Source of the DNA: Planctomycetota bacterium
GTDB lineage: Bacteria > Planctomycetota > B15-G4 > SIAN01
DNA: 64,000 nucleotides
NCBI GenBank assembly: GCA_016795285.1
Contig: JAEUIC010000025.1
Coordinates: 307,588-371,587 of the forward strand
Direction of reading: 5' to 3'
Part shown: one piece after another, positions 36,015-44,036 of the stretch
Numbering within the stretch: the first letter of the stretch is position 1
How the letters are laid out: every line of letters begins with the position of its first letter
Translations under genes and position numbers: made by a program
Notes under the pieces: model-generated
What the model was told of the DNA's origin: nothing
Seen by the model: only the letters and a program-made list of their open reading frames with translations
Databases searched by the model: none

Positions 36015-36052
36015 GCGCGGCGCGGCGCGCGGCCGTGAAGCCCGCGCCGCGC
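36015..36052. terminator. 11-bp GC stem-loop between convergent genes
   Basis: GCGCGGCGCGG at 36015-36025 pairs perfectly with CCGCGCCGCGC at 36042-36052, loop 16 bases. It fills the 47-base gap between the plus-strand membrane gene and the convergent murA. There is no T-run; probably a Rho-assisted or bidirectional stop. Confidence 0.55.
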
Positions 36053-36060
36053 CGAGCCGC

Positions 36061-37368
36061 TCACCCGCCCGCGCCCGCCGCCATCGAGAGCGCCTGCGAT
36101 TCGCCCGCGCGCCGCTCGATCTTGGCGCCGAGCAGCCGCAGCCGCTCGTCGATCCGTTCGTAGCCGCGATCGATGTGGTAGACGCGATCGACCGTCGTCT
36201 CCCCTTCGGCCGCGAGGCCGGCCAGCACCAGCGCCGCCGACCCGCGCAGGTCGGAGGCCATCACCGGCGCGCCCGAGAGCTTGGCGACGCCCTCGACCAG
36301 CGCCGTCGCCCCCTCCTTGCGGATGCGCGCGCCCATGCGGTGCAGCTCGGCGACGTGGATGAAGCGGTCGGGGTAGATCCGCTCGTGGATCATGCTGATG
36401 CCGTCGGCCGTCGTGAGCAGCGCCATCAGCTGCGCCTGCAGGTCGGTCGGGAAGCCGGGGTGCGGCAACGTGGTGACGTCGATCGGCCGCAGGCGGCGCG
36501 GCGCGGCGACGCGCAGCCAGTCGGCGCCGGTGGCGACGTCGCAACCGGCGGCGCGCAGCCGCTCGATCAGCGCCAGCAGGTCGCGCGGCTGGCAGCCGCG
36601 CACCGTGAGGTCGCCCTTGGTCATCGCGGCGGCGATCGCGAAGGTGCCCGCCTCGATGCGATCGGGGATCACGGCGTGGTCGACGCCGTGCAGCTTGTCG
36701 ACGCCGGTGATGCGCAGGCAGTGGCTGCCGATGCCGTCGATCTGCGCGCCCATCTTCGCCAGCACGTGGCAGAGGTCGACGACCTCGGGCTCCTGCGCGG
36801 CGTTCTCGAGCAGCGTCTCGCCCTCGGCGAGCGTCGCGGCCATCACCACGTTGGCGGTGCCGAGCACGGTGGAGCCGGCGCTCGAACCGAGGAAGAGCGT
36901 GTTGCCGCGCAGCCGCGGCGAACTCGCCTCGACGTAGCCGGCGCGCACGTCGAGCGTCGCGCCGAGCCCTTCCATGCCCTTCAAGTGGAGGTCGATCGGC
37001 CGCACGCCGATCACGCAGCCGCCCGGCATCGAGACGCGCGCGCGCTTGCGTTTCGCCAGCAGCGGGCCGAGCACGCAGATGCTGGCGCGCATCGTCTTCA
37101 TCAGCTCGTACGGCGCGGTGATCGGCGTCTCGTCGTCGCAGCGGATGCGCAGGATGCCCTGCTTCTCGTCGTGCAGGACGCGCGCGCCGAGCGACTGCAG
37201 GACCTTCACCTGCGAGGCGACGTCGCGCAGCCGCGGCACGCGCCGGATCACCACCTCCTCGTCGGTGAGGAGCGCTGCCGCCATGATCGGCAGCACGGAG
37301 TTCTTGGCGCCGCCGACAGCGACCTCGCCGGTCAGGCGGTGGCCGCCCTCGATGATGAAACGATCCAC
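36061..37368 (-). CDS. murA: UDP-N-acetylglucosamine 1-carboxyvinyltransferase MurA
   Basis: 435 residues, full length. It catalyses the first committed step of peptidoglycan synthesis, transfer of enolpyruvate from PEP to UDP-GlcNAc. The start MDRFIIEGGHRLTGEVAVGGAKNSVLP carries the conserved K-N pair. The active-site loop is MPGGCVIGVRPIDLHLKG with the catalytic cysteine near residue 117, so the enzyme is of the cysteine (fosfomycin-sensitive) type. RIEAGTFAIAAAMTKGD, FPTDLQAQ and ASDLRGSAALVLAGLAAEGETTV are all present. Its presence indicates a peptidoglycan-making cell. It stands alone on the minus strand, with a 114-base gap upstream. Confidence 0.97.
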   Translation of the reverse strand: MDRFIIEGGHRLTGEVAVGGAKNSVLPIMAAALLTDEEVVIRRVPRLRDVASQVKVLQSLGARVLHDEKQGILRIRCDDETPITAPYELMKTMRASICVLGPLLAKRKRARVSMPGGCVIGVRPIDLHLKGMEGLGATLDVRAGYVEASSPRLRGNTLFLGSSAGSTVLGTANVVMAATLAEGETLLENAAQEPEVVDLCHVLAKMGAQIDGIGSHCLRITGVDKLHGVDHAVIPDRIEAGTFAIAAAMTKGDLTVRGCQPRDLLALIERLRAAGCDVATGADWLRVAAPRRLRPIDVTTLPHPGFPTDLQAQLMALLTTADGISMIHERIYPDRFIHVAELHRMGARIRKEGATALVEGVAKLSGAPVMASDLRGSAALVLAGLAAEGETTVDRVYHIDRGYERIDERLRLLGAKIERRAGESQALSMAAGAGG

Positions 37369-37482
37369 GCTCGCCCCCTCCCCGCGGACCGACGCAAAGG
37401 CGCCGCACCGCGCTTCCCCGACTCGCTGCCACGTCGCGCTCCCCCACCGCCAAGCAGGGGCCAGCGCGACCGCGTTCCCGAT

Positions 37483-38364
37483 TCAGCGCCGCGCGCCGTC
37501 CGCGAGCCACTCCCGCCAGAGAGCGATCGCGCGTGCGCGCTGCGTCGGTTCCGCCTCGGCATCGAAGCCGACGTCGAAACCGGCCAGCGAGACTAGCGCC
37601 TCGTCGGCGTCGTCCCGCACGAGGCTCGACTCGTGGTCAAGCAGCGCGACCAGCGCCGGCGCCGCCGCCCGATCGCGCAGCAGCGCCACCACGTGGAGCA
37701 ACTGCCCGGCGAGCAGCGGCTCCGCCCCCTTCACCTCGTCGAGCAGCCGCGCGGCGAGTCCCGCCGGCGGCCGCTCGGCGAGCAGCGCCGCGAAGGCGTA
37801 GAGCGCCTTCTTCATCCGCGCCCGCGCCGTCCAGAGCAGCACGTCGGCGATCGGCAGCTGCTGCGCCGCCAGCAGCCCGTTCAGCCGGGCGAACGCCCGC
37901 ATCCGCAGCCGCGCCACCGGCGAGGCGAAGAGCGCGACGAGGCCGCCGATCGCCGCGTCGCGCTCGGCGACCAGCTCGGCGTCGCTCTTCTCGATCCAGC
38001 CCGGATCGAGCGGCACCTCCGGCTCGAGGTCCTGGCGCGGCCCGTAGACGTGGAGGACGTCGCCGACCCGCTCGTACTCGGCCACCTGCCCGAGGCTCGC
38101 CTCGACCAGCTCGGCGGCCGCCTCCGGGACCAGCAACCCGCCGCCCCCCGCCTCGAGCTCGACCGGGATCCCGCGCCCCTTCAGGCCCGACGCCAGCGCG
38201 GTGAGCGTGCCGCCCGGCGCGACGATCCGCAGCAGCCGTGCGGCGGCCCGCTCCGCCGCCGCCCGATCGTGGCGCGCGAGGTCGTCCACCAGGTCGACTG
38301 CGCAGTCGGCGCAGCGCGCGATCCCGGGCCGATATTCCTGACGACAGGCGGGACACCACGGCAT
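37483..38364 (-). CDS. Zinc-ribbon, DUF2007-like and HEAT-repeat protein
   Basis: 293 residues. The N-terminus CPACRQEYRPGIARCADC is a zinc ribbon. The next 80 residues (LLRIVAPGGTLTALASGLKGRGIPVELEAGGGGLLVPEAAAELVEASL) resemble DUF2007 'putative signal transducing' domains. The C-terminal half is helical, with HEAT-like units (LLHVVALLRDRAAAPALVALLDHESSLVRDDADEALVSLAG). It is probably a cytoplasmic protein-protein interaction module. It reads away from the TPR-alphaCTD gene, from which it is separated by a 158-base divergent promoter region. Exact role unknown. Confidence 0.75.
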   Translation of the reverse strand: MPWCPACRQEYRPGIARCADCAVDLVDDLARHDRAAAERAAARLLRIVAPGGTLTALASGLKGRGIPVELEAGGGGLLVPEAAAELVEASLGQVAEYERVGDVLHVYGPRQDLEPEVPLDPGWIEKSDAELVAERDAAIGGLVALFASPVARLRMRAFARLNGLLAAQQLPIADVLLWTARARMKKALYAFAALLAERPPAGLAARLLDEVKGAEPLLAGQLLHVVALLRDRAAAPALVALLDHESSLVRDDADEALVSLAGFDVGFDAEAEPTQRARAIALWREWLADGARR

Positions 38365-38383
38365 CGCTCATCTCCCCGTTCGC

Positions 38384-38411
38384 TTGACTCGCCAAGGCGC
38401 GCCGGTAGCTT
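38384..38411 (+). promoter_or_regulatory. Sigma-70-type promoter of the TPR-alphaCTD gene
   Basis: TTGACT (38384-38389), 16 bases, TAGCTT (38406-38411). The -35 matches five of six consensus bases and the -10 has TA...T. Transcription would start near 38418, leaving a 5' leader of about 105 bases before the ATG at 38523. The sequence after the -10 (GCCCCGG) resembles that after a TAGCGT at 1189 before the gene at 1260. Confidence 0.6.
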
Positions 38412-38522
38412 GCCCCGGTTTTCCGCCGGAAGGTGAACGCCGAATCGCGGTCACCCCACGCCCGGTGGTCAACCTGTTCCCTCGGCCACTTCCCGTCGCC
38501 GCTCTTTCGGAGGATCGCATCG

Positions 38523-39827
38523 ATGCCGAGCTTGGACTCCGCCCCGAAGCTCGCCACCCAGCCCCCGTCCACCATCGAAGAGCTCGAGGCCGCGCGGCTG
38601 CGCGTGCTGGGAGAGAGCGACTTCTACCGTGGCTACGAGTCCTCTTTCTATGAGGCGGTTCCGGCCGAGCCCGGCGACGACCCGACCAAGCTGAAGGCGG
38701 CGATCGGCCGCTACCTGCTCGGCCAGGAAGTGCGCGCGCTCGAGCTGCTCGGCGCGCAGAAGAACGAGCTCGCCGCGTTCATCCGCGCGAAGATCTACCT
38801 CGGCCGCGGCGACTGCCAGCGCGCCCTGAAGGAGATCGCGCCGATCGCCGACAAGAAGCTGAACTGCCTGCCGGCGCAGCGCGTGCGCGCCGATGCCGCG
38901 GCGCAGATCAGCGACGTCGCCCTGCTCGAGAAGGCGGCGAAGGAGATCCAGCGCCACCACGCCGACAGCGCCGACGCCTCCTACGTGGTCGGCCTGCAGC
39001 GCGAGATCGACGGCGAGTACGACGAGGCGGTGCGCGCCTGGCAGCAGGCGCTCGCGATCGAGCCGTCGCACGCCGGCGCGCTCTTCCGGCTCGGCTACCA
39101 CCAGGCGCTGCGCGGCGACACCGAGACCGCCATCGACCTCTACGAGCGGCTCTGCAACCAGAAGCCGGCGCCGGTCGGGGCGCTGCTCAACCTCGGCATC
39201 CTCTTCGAGGACGAGGAGGACTACCAGCTCGCGCGCAACTGCTTCCAGCGCATCCTCGACTTCGACCCGAACCACCCGCGCGCGCGCCTCTACCTGCAGG
39301 ACGTGTCGGCGAGCTCCTCGCAGTACTACGACGAGGAGAAGCGGCGCAACGAGGACAAGCACGCGGCGGTGCTCGGCATCCCGGTCACCGACTTCGAGCT
39401 CTCGGTCCGTTCGCGCAACTGCCTCGCGAACATGAACGTGCGCACGCTCGGCGACCTGATCTCGCTCAGCGAGCCGGAGCTGCTGGCGTTCAAGAACTTC
39501 GGCGAGACGTCGCTCACCGAGATCAAGCAGATCCTGAACCAGAAGGGGCTCACGCTCGGGATGCTGCCGCCGAAGCCCGATGCCAACATCGGCCTGCGCG
39601 CGCTCGAAGGGGTCGACCGCAGCACGGCGATCCACAAGCCGGTCGCCGACTTGGACCTCTCGGTGCGCTCGCGGCGCGCGCTCGACACGCTCGGCGTGCG
39701 GACGCTCGGCGAGCTGATCGGGCTGTCGGAGCCGCAGCTGCTCGCCTGCAAGAACTTCGGGCAGACGTCGCTGATGGAGCTGAAGAAGAAGCTCGAGGCG
39801 TACGGGCTCGCGCTGAAGGCCGAGTGA
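38523..39827 (+). CDS. TPR protein with two RNA-polymerase alpha C-terminal domains
   Basis: 434 residues from the ATG at 38523, with CGGAGGA eight bases upstream. Residues about 55-260 are TPR helices (EAVRAWQQALAIEPSHAGALFRLGYHQALRGDTETAIDLYERL; GALLNLGILFEDEEDYQLARNCFQRILDFDPNHPRA). Residues 286-346 and 373-431 are two tandem copies of the RNA polymerase alpha C-terminal domain: FELSVRSRNCLANMNVRTLGDLISLSEPELLAFKNFG and the closely similar LDLSVRSRRALDTLGVRTLGELIGLSEPQLLACKNFG. In RNA polymerase this HhH domain binds UP-element DNA and activators. Planctomycete genomes carry such TPR-alphaCTD proteins, but their job is not settled; a transcription cofactor is the obvious hypothesis. RuvA follows after ten bases. 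Confidence 0.9.
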   Translation: MPSLDSAPKLATQPPSTIEELEAARLRVLGESDFYRGYESSFYEAVPAEPGDDPTKLKAAIGRYLLGQEVRALELLGAQKNELAAFIRAKIYLGRGDCQRALKEIAPIADKKLNCLPAQRVRADAAAQISDVALLEKAAKEIQRHHADSADASYVVGLQREIDGEYDEAVRAWQQALAIEPSHAGALFRLGYHQALRGDTETAIDLYERLCNQKPAPVGALLNLGILFEDEEDYQLARNCFQRILDFDPNHPRARLYLQDVSASSSQYYDEEKRRNEDKHAAVLGIPVTDFELSVRSRNCLANMNVRTLGDLISLSEPELLAFKNFGETSLTEIKQILNQKGLTLGMLPPKPDANIGLRALEGVDRSTAIHKPVADLDLSVRSRRALDTLGVRTLGELIGLSEPQLLACKNFGQTSLMELKKKLEAYGLALKAE

Positions 39828-39837
39828 TCGCGCCCGC

Positions 39838-40419
39838 GTGTTCGACTTCCTGAGAGGCGAAGTCGCGCGCAAGGGCCTCGGCGAGGTGGTGGTCGACGTG
39901 AACGGCGTCGGCTACCTCCTCTCCATCTCGGCGAAGTGCGAGGAGCGGCTGCCGTCGCGCGGCAGCGTCACGCTGTTCGTCCAGGTGCAGACGAACGACG
40001 CCGGCACGCGCCTGTTCGGCTTCCTCGACGAGCAGGAGCGCCTCCTCTTCCGCCAGCTGCTCGGGGTGCGCGGGGTCGGGCCGGCGGTGGCGCTGACGCT
40101 CCTCTCGCAGGAGACGCCCGACGCGTTGGCCGGCCGCATCCGCGCGGGCGACGTGAAGGGGCTCACCCGCATCAAGGGGATCGGCACCAAGACGGCCGAG
40201 CGGCTCGTGGTCGAGCTGAAGAACGTGGTGGCCGAGGGGCTCGCCGTCACGCTCCCCGCCTCGCAGGAAGAGTCGCTGCTGAAGGCGCTGCAGAGCCTCG
40301 GCCTCGACAGCGGCGAGGCGCTCGCCCGCACGCGCGCCGTGCTGGCCGCCCACCCCGCCGACGCGCCGCTCGAACTGCTGCTGCGCGCCGCCCTGAAGAG
40401 CCGCAGCGCCGGCCGCTGA
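39838..40419 (+). CDS. ruvA: Holliday junction branch-migration protein RuvA
   Basis: 193 residues from a GTG at 39838. Domain I is an OB fold (FDFLRGEVARKGLGEVVVDVNGVGYLLSIS). Domain II has two helix-hairpin-helix motifs (LLGVRGVGPAVALTLLS and LTRIKGIGTKTAERLVVELK). Domain III is the RuvB-contacting helical domain (ESLLKALQSLGLDSGEALARTRAVLAAHP). RuvA tetramers hold four-way junctions for RuvB-driven migration. Neither ruvB nor ruvC is adjacent. It starts ten bases after the TPR-alphaCTD gene and is probably transcribed with it. Confidence 0.97.
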   Translation: MFDFLRGEVARKGLGEVVVDVNGVGYLLSISAKCEERLPSRGSVTLFVQVQTNDAGTRLFGFLDEQERLLFRQLLGVRGVGPAVALTLLSQETPDALAGRIRAGDVKGLTRIKGIGTKTAERLVVELKNVVAEGLAVTLPASQEESLLKALQSLGLDSGEALARTRAVLAAHPADAPLELLLRAALKSRSAGR

Positions 40420-40593
40420 GCCCCCCTGCGCCGCCGCGCCCAGAAGGTCGAGCCCCTCGCCGGCCGATCGAGCGAGGGCGACCGCAACGGCGGCCGCACC
40501 TTGCGAGGGAGCCTGCCGTGCGCGACTACTGCGTGCGCCACCACGTCCGACTGCGCGCGATCTACCGGCCGCGACGGAGCGGCGAGGGCGAGG

Positions 40594-40601
40594 CGTATCA
40601 T
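40594..40601 (+). promoter_or_regulatory. Recurrent -10-like element CGTATCAT
   Basis: The 237-base gap after ruvA holds no gene. Its clearest signal is GGCGTATCATCC, matching two other intergenic copies in this window (minus strand at 52751-52758 and 61081-61088). TATCAT fits a -10 hexamer, but no good -35 lies upstream. The ATG at 40657 is 56 bases downstream. Confidence 0.4.
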
Positions 40602-40656
40602 CCGGCCCCGCTCGAAGCGCGGCGCCCCGCCGCCCCGGCGCAAGGAACCGTCGACG

Positions 40657-42078
40657 ATGGATCGCACGCTCCGCCTCCCGCTGCTGCTCGTGCTGGCGCT
40701 CTGCAGCAGCCGCGTCCGCGCCCAGGAGAGTCCGGCGCCTGAGCCGCCGCCCGCGGCGCCCGCGGATCCGGCGCCCGCCGCTCCCGCCGAGCCCGCCCCC
40801 GCGACGCCGGCCGCGCCCGCCGCCGACGAGCGGCCGCGCGGGCTGCTCGGCATCGCGGAAGCGGAGTCGCAGCGCGCCGCCCTCGCGATGCGCGAGCGGA
40901 TCCGCGTGATGCTGCGCAACTTCACGTCGCAGCGCGAGACGGCCGCCGATCGCGGCAAGGGGTTCCTCGACACCGTCGTGCTGCTCGGCCCCGATGCGGT
41001 GCCGCTGCTGCTCGAGGTGCTGCGCGAGGTCGACCGCGGGACGCTCGACGCCGCGTACGCCGGCGCCGCGGCGCGCGCGCTGTGCGGCATCTTCGAGCGC
41101 ACCCACGCGAAGTCGATCCTCGCCAGCCTCGCCGAGACGGTGCGCAGCGGCGGCGCGGGAGTGCAGGCGGGCGCGCTCGAGGGACTCGAGCAGCTCGACC
41201 ACGCGCAGGTGATCGAGATCGTCGCGCCGCTGCTCGAGGTCGGCGATCCGGCGCTGCGCGGCCGCGCGGTGCGCGTGCTCGGCCGCCAGCAGTCGAGCGC
41301 GCCGCTGGTCGGCGGGCTGCTGCTGCCGCTGCTCGCGCAGCAAGGGGCGCCGTGGACCGAGGTGGTGCAAGCGCTCCACGCGCTCGGCGAGAAGAGCGCC
41401 CTCGAGCCGGTCCAGCAGTTCCTCGCGAAGAGCGAGGACTCGGCCCTGCTGCTGGCGGGAGTGCGTTACGTCGCCGACCTCGGCGGCCGCGCCACGATCC
41501 CGGCGCTGCGCGCGCTGCTCCTGCGGCAGGGAGCGAACCTGCCCGAGACGCTGCTGAAGCAGGCGATCGACGCCGCGCAATCGATCGGGCTGCGCGAGAC
41601 CGACGCCCACAGCGGCGCCGAGGAGCTGCTGCTCGAGGTCTTCAAGAAGCTGCGCGAATCGCGCCGATCGGTCAGCGACTACGCGCGCGAGCAACTCGGC
41701 CCGTTCGGGACCGACGAGGCGCTGAAGAGCTTCGAGGACGAGATCAACGACGCGCTGGCGATCAACAAGCGGCTCGGTCAGCCCAACACCAGCCGCTACC
41801 TCGAGCTCGCCGAGTACCGCCTGCAGTTCAGCGCGTGGAGCAAGGCGATCGACGCGCTGAACCGCGCCAAGGACGAGGACACCCGGCGGCTGCGCAGCGG
41901 CGACATCGAGGAGCTGCGCGCCGTCGCGCTCTGCGGCCAAGGCAAGTTCCCGGCGGCCGAGCGCATCCTGCAGACGGTCCACCCCGACCAGCGCCAGGCG
42001 CTGCTGCAGCGCTTCAAGGTCCTCGAGAAGATGGCGAAGCACAAGGACTACAAGGAGCTCTTCGCGTCGGGCCGCTGA
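40657..42078 (+). CDS. Exported HEAT/TPR-repeat protein
   Basis: 473 residues. A signal peptide (LRLPLLLVLALCSSRVRAQ) is followed by an Ala/Pro/Glu linker to about residue 55. HEAT-like repeats then follow (LDTVVLLGPDAVPLLLEVLREVD, GALEGLEQLDHAQVIEIVAPLLEVGDPALRGRAVRVLGRQ, ALHALGEKSALEPVQQFLAKSEDSALLLAGVRYVADLGG). It ends with a TPR-like stretch (SRYLELAEYRLQFSAWSKAIDALNRAKDEDTRRL; ALCGQGKFPAAERILQTVHPDQR). Probably periplasmic, acting as a scaffold or in envelope maintenance; no enzymatic motif. It stands alone between ruvA and the ABC gene. Confidence 0.8.
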   Translation: MDRTLRLPLLLVLALCSSRVRAQESPAPEPPPAAPADPAPAAPAEPAPATPAAPAADERPRGLLGIAEAESQRAALAMRERIRVMLRNFTSQRETAADRGKGFLDTVVLLGPDAVPLLLEVLREVDRGTLDAAYAGAAARALCGIFERTHAKSILASLAETVRSGGAGVQAGALEGLEQLDHAQVIEIVAPLLEVGDPALRGRAVRVLGRQQSSAPLVGGLLLPLLAQQGAPWTEVVQALHALGEKSALEPVQQFLAKSEDSALLLAGVRYVADLGGRATIPALRALLLRQGANLPETLLKQAIDAAQSIGLRETDAHSGAEELLLEVFKKLRESRRSVSDYAREQLGPFGTDEALKSFEDEINDALAINKRLGQPNTSRYLELAEYRLQFSAWSKAIDALNRAKDEDTRRLRSGDIEELRAVALCGQGKFPAAERILQTVHPDQRQALLQRFKVLEKMAKHKDYKELFASGR

Positions 42079-42219
42079 GGCGGCGCGCGCGACGTCACCG
42101 CGCCGCCACGCTTCGCCGCACGGCACGACCGCGCGCCCGCGGGTGAACGCGGGAGCGCCGGTTGCTAGTCCTCCACGGCGCGCCCCCTGCGCTCCTCTCC
42201 CGCCGGAGTCCCGCCGCCG

Positions 42220-42966
42220 ATGACCGTGCCGCTCGCTCTCGACGTGCAAGCCCTGGTCGCTGGTGCCGGCGCCGAGCCGGTGCTGCGCGGCCTCGACCTC
42301 GCGCTGCCGGCCGGCGCGCGCGCGGCGCTGCTCGGCGCGAGCGGCTCGGGCAAGTCGACGCTGCTGCGCGCGATCGCCGGCCTGCTGCGTCCGCGCGCCG
42401 GCTCGATCCGCATCGCGGGACGACTGGTCGCCGACGCCACGACCGCCGTCGCTCCGGCGCAGCGCGGCGTGGCGATGGCGTTCCAGAGCTACGCGCTCTG
42501 GCCCCACCTGACGGCACGCGAGCAGCTGCGCCTCGTCGCCGGCGACGCCGCGCGCGCCGACCTCTGGCTCGAGCGCGCCCGCATCGCGCCGCTCGCCAAG
42601 CGGCTGCCGGGCGAGCTCTCGGGCGGCGAACAGGCGCGCCTCGCGCTGGCCCGCGCCTTCGCGAGCGGAGCGTCGCTGCTGCTGCTCGACGAGCCGCTGA
42701 AGAACCTCGATCCGCCGCTCGCCGCCGAGCTGCGCGTCGAGCTGGTCGAGTGGATCGTCGCCGCATCGGCGACCGCGCTGATCGTGAGCCACGATCCGCG
42801 CGAGGCGGCCGCGATCGCCACCTCGATGCACCTGCTGATCGACGGACGCATCGCAGCGTGCGGCGCGCCGGAGGAGCTGCTCGCGAATCCGCCCGATGAG
42901 GCGGCGGCGCGGCTGCTCGGGCTGCGGCTCGCGGCGCCGCGCGGCCGCGCGGAGGCGGTGCGATGA
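42220..42966 (+). CDS. ABC transporter ATP-binding protein
   Basis: 248 residues. Complete ATPase: Walker A GASGSGKST (39-47), Q-loop Gln89 in FQSYALWPHL, signature LSGGEQ from residue 133, Walker B LLLLDEP (Asp157-Glu158) and switch His191 in SHDPREA. The MalK/PotA-like FQSYALWPHLT and overall pattern suggest an import-type subunit. No permease or binding protein gene adjoins. Instead the stop overlaps the start of a multihaem cytochrome (ATGA), so the partner membrane subunit must be encoded elsewhere, or the ATPase serves the cytochrome/lipoprotein group; both are inference. Confidence 0.9.
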   Translation: MTVPLALDVQALVAGAGAEPVLRGLDLALPAGARAALLGASGSGKSTLLRAIAGLLRPRAGSIRIAGRLVADATTAVAPAQRGVAMAFQSYALWPHLTAREQLRLVAGDAARADLWLERARIAPLAKRLPGELSGGEQARLALARAFASGASLLLLDEPLKNLDPPLAAELRVELVEWIVAASATALIVSHDPREAAAIATSMHLLIDGRIAACGAPEELLANPPDEAAARLLGLRLAAPRGRAEAVR

Positions 42967-44036
42967 AGCGCGGCGCGCGACTCGCGATCGGCCTGCTGCT
43001 CGCCATCGGGTTCGTCGGCGCGCTCTTCTCGCTGCGCGGCGGCACGGCGGTCCCCGCCGATCTCAGCAGTTCCACCTCCTGTCGCGCCTGTCACGCCGAC
43101 GTCTGGGACGAGTGGGCGAGTTCGTGGCACGCGCAGTCGTTCACCGATCCGCTGGTGCTGGCGAAGGAGCAGAGCGACAACTTCCGCAAGCAGGAGTGCA
43201 TCCCCTGCCACGCGCCGGCGCCGGTCTTCGAGAGCGGGCTCGGCAAGGAGCGGGTGATCGAGCGGTTCAGCGAGCGCGAACTCGGCGTCGACTGCCTCTC
43301 CTGCCACCGCAACTACGGGACGATCGTCGGGCCGGGCACGCCCTCGAGCGGCGCCGCCAACGCGCCGTGCGCGCCGATCGCCGACGCGCGGCTCGCCTCG
43401 CCCGCGCTCTGCGCGCCTTGCCACAACCAGCACCTCACCGTCGATGAATGGGAGGCGAGCAGCTACCCGAAGGCGGGCGTCACCTGCCTCGATTGCCACA
43501 TGCAGCCGGTCGAACGGACGAACGGCGACGGCACCACGCGGCGCGGCCGCTCGCACCGCTTCCCGGGTGGCCACGACCTCGAGACGCTCCACAAGGCGTT
43601 CACGCTGCGCACCGAGATCCAGGAGGGGGCGAACGGCGGCAAGGTGCTGGTCGTGCTGCTCACCAACAGCGGCGCCGGCCACAACTTCCCCGCCGACGCG
43701 CGCCACCGCGCGCTCGACCTGGTGGTGACGCTGCAGCAGCACGACGGCATCGAGCTGCCGCCGCGCGACGGCGGGCGCGGCTACGGACGCGAGCGCGGCA
43801 CGGCGCGCCGGCGCTTCCGCAACCCCTATCGCGAGGAGACCGAGCGGCTCACCAACAAGGAGCAGTTCGGCCGCGAGAACACCCAGCTGATCGCCGGCGA
43901 GACGGTCGCCTTCGAGGTGCCCTTCGATCCGGCCGCCGTCGCGCGGGCGCGGATCGAGCTGATCTACAAGCTGACGCCGATCCAGCTCGACGACGAAGGA
44001 GCGCGCATCCATGACGCGGCGATCGAACTGCGCTGA
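42963..44036 (+). CDS. Periplasmic pentahaem cytochrome c
   Basis: 357 residues. A membrane anchor or signal (LAIGLLLAIGFVGALF) is followed by five CxxCH haem c sites at residues 40 (CRACH), 79 (CIPCH), 111 (CLSCH), 150 (CAPCH) and 175 (CLDCH). The entry SCRACHADVWDEWASSWHAQSF is typical of cytochrome c554/multihaem families. The C-terminal half (about 210-357) has no haem sites and looks like a beta-sandwich (VLVVLLTNSGAGHNFPADARHRALDLVVTL). Electron transfer in the periplasm is certain in kind; the redox partner is unknown. It is coupled by ATGA to the ABC gene and overlaps the next gene by 26 bases. Confidence 0.92.
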   Translation: MKRGARLAIGLLLAIGFVGALFSLRGGTAVPADLSSSTSCRACHADVWDEWASSWHAQSFTDPLVLAKEQSDNFRKQECIPCHAPAPVFESGLGKERVIERFSERELGVDCLSCHRNYGTIVGPGTPSSGAANAPCAPIADARLASPALCAPCHNQHLTVDEWEASSYPKAGVTCLDCHMQPVERTNGDGTTRRGRSHRFPGGHDLETLHKAFTLRTEIQEGANGGKVLVVLLTNSGAGHNFPADARHRALDLVVTLQQHDGIELPPRDGGRGYGRERGTARRRFRNPYREETERLTNKEQFGRENTQLIAGETVAFEVPFDPAAVARARIELIYKLTPIQLDDEGARIHDAAIELR

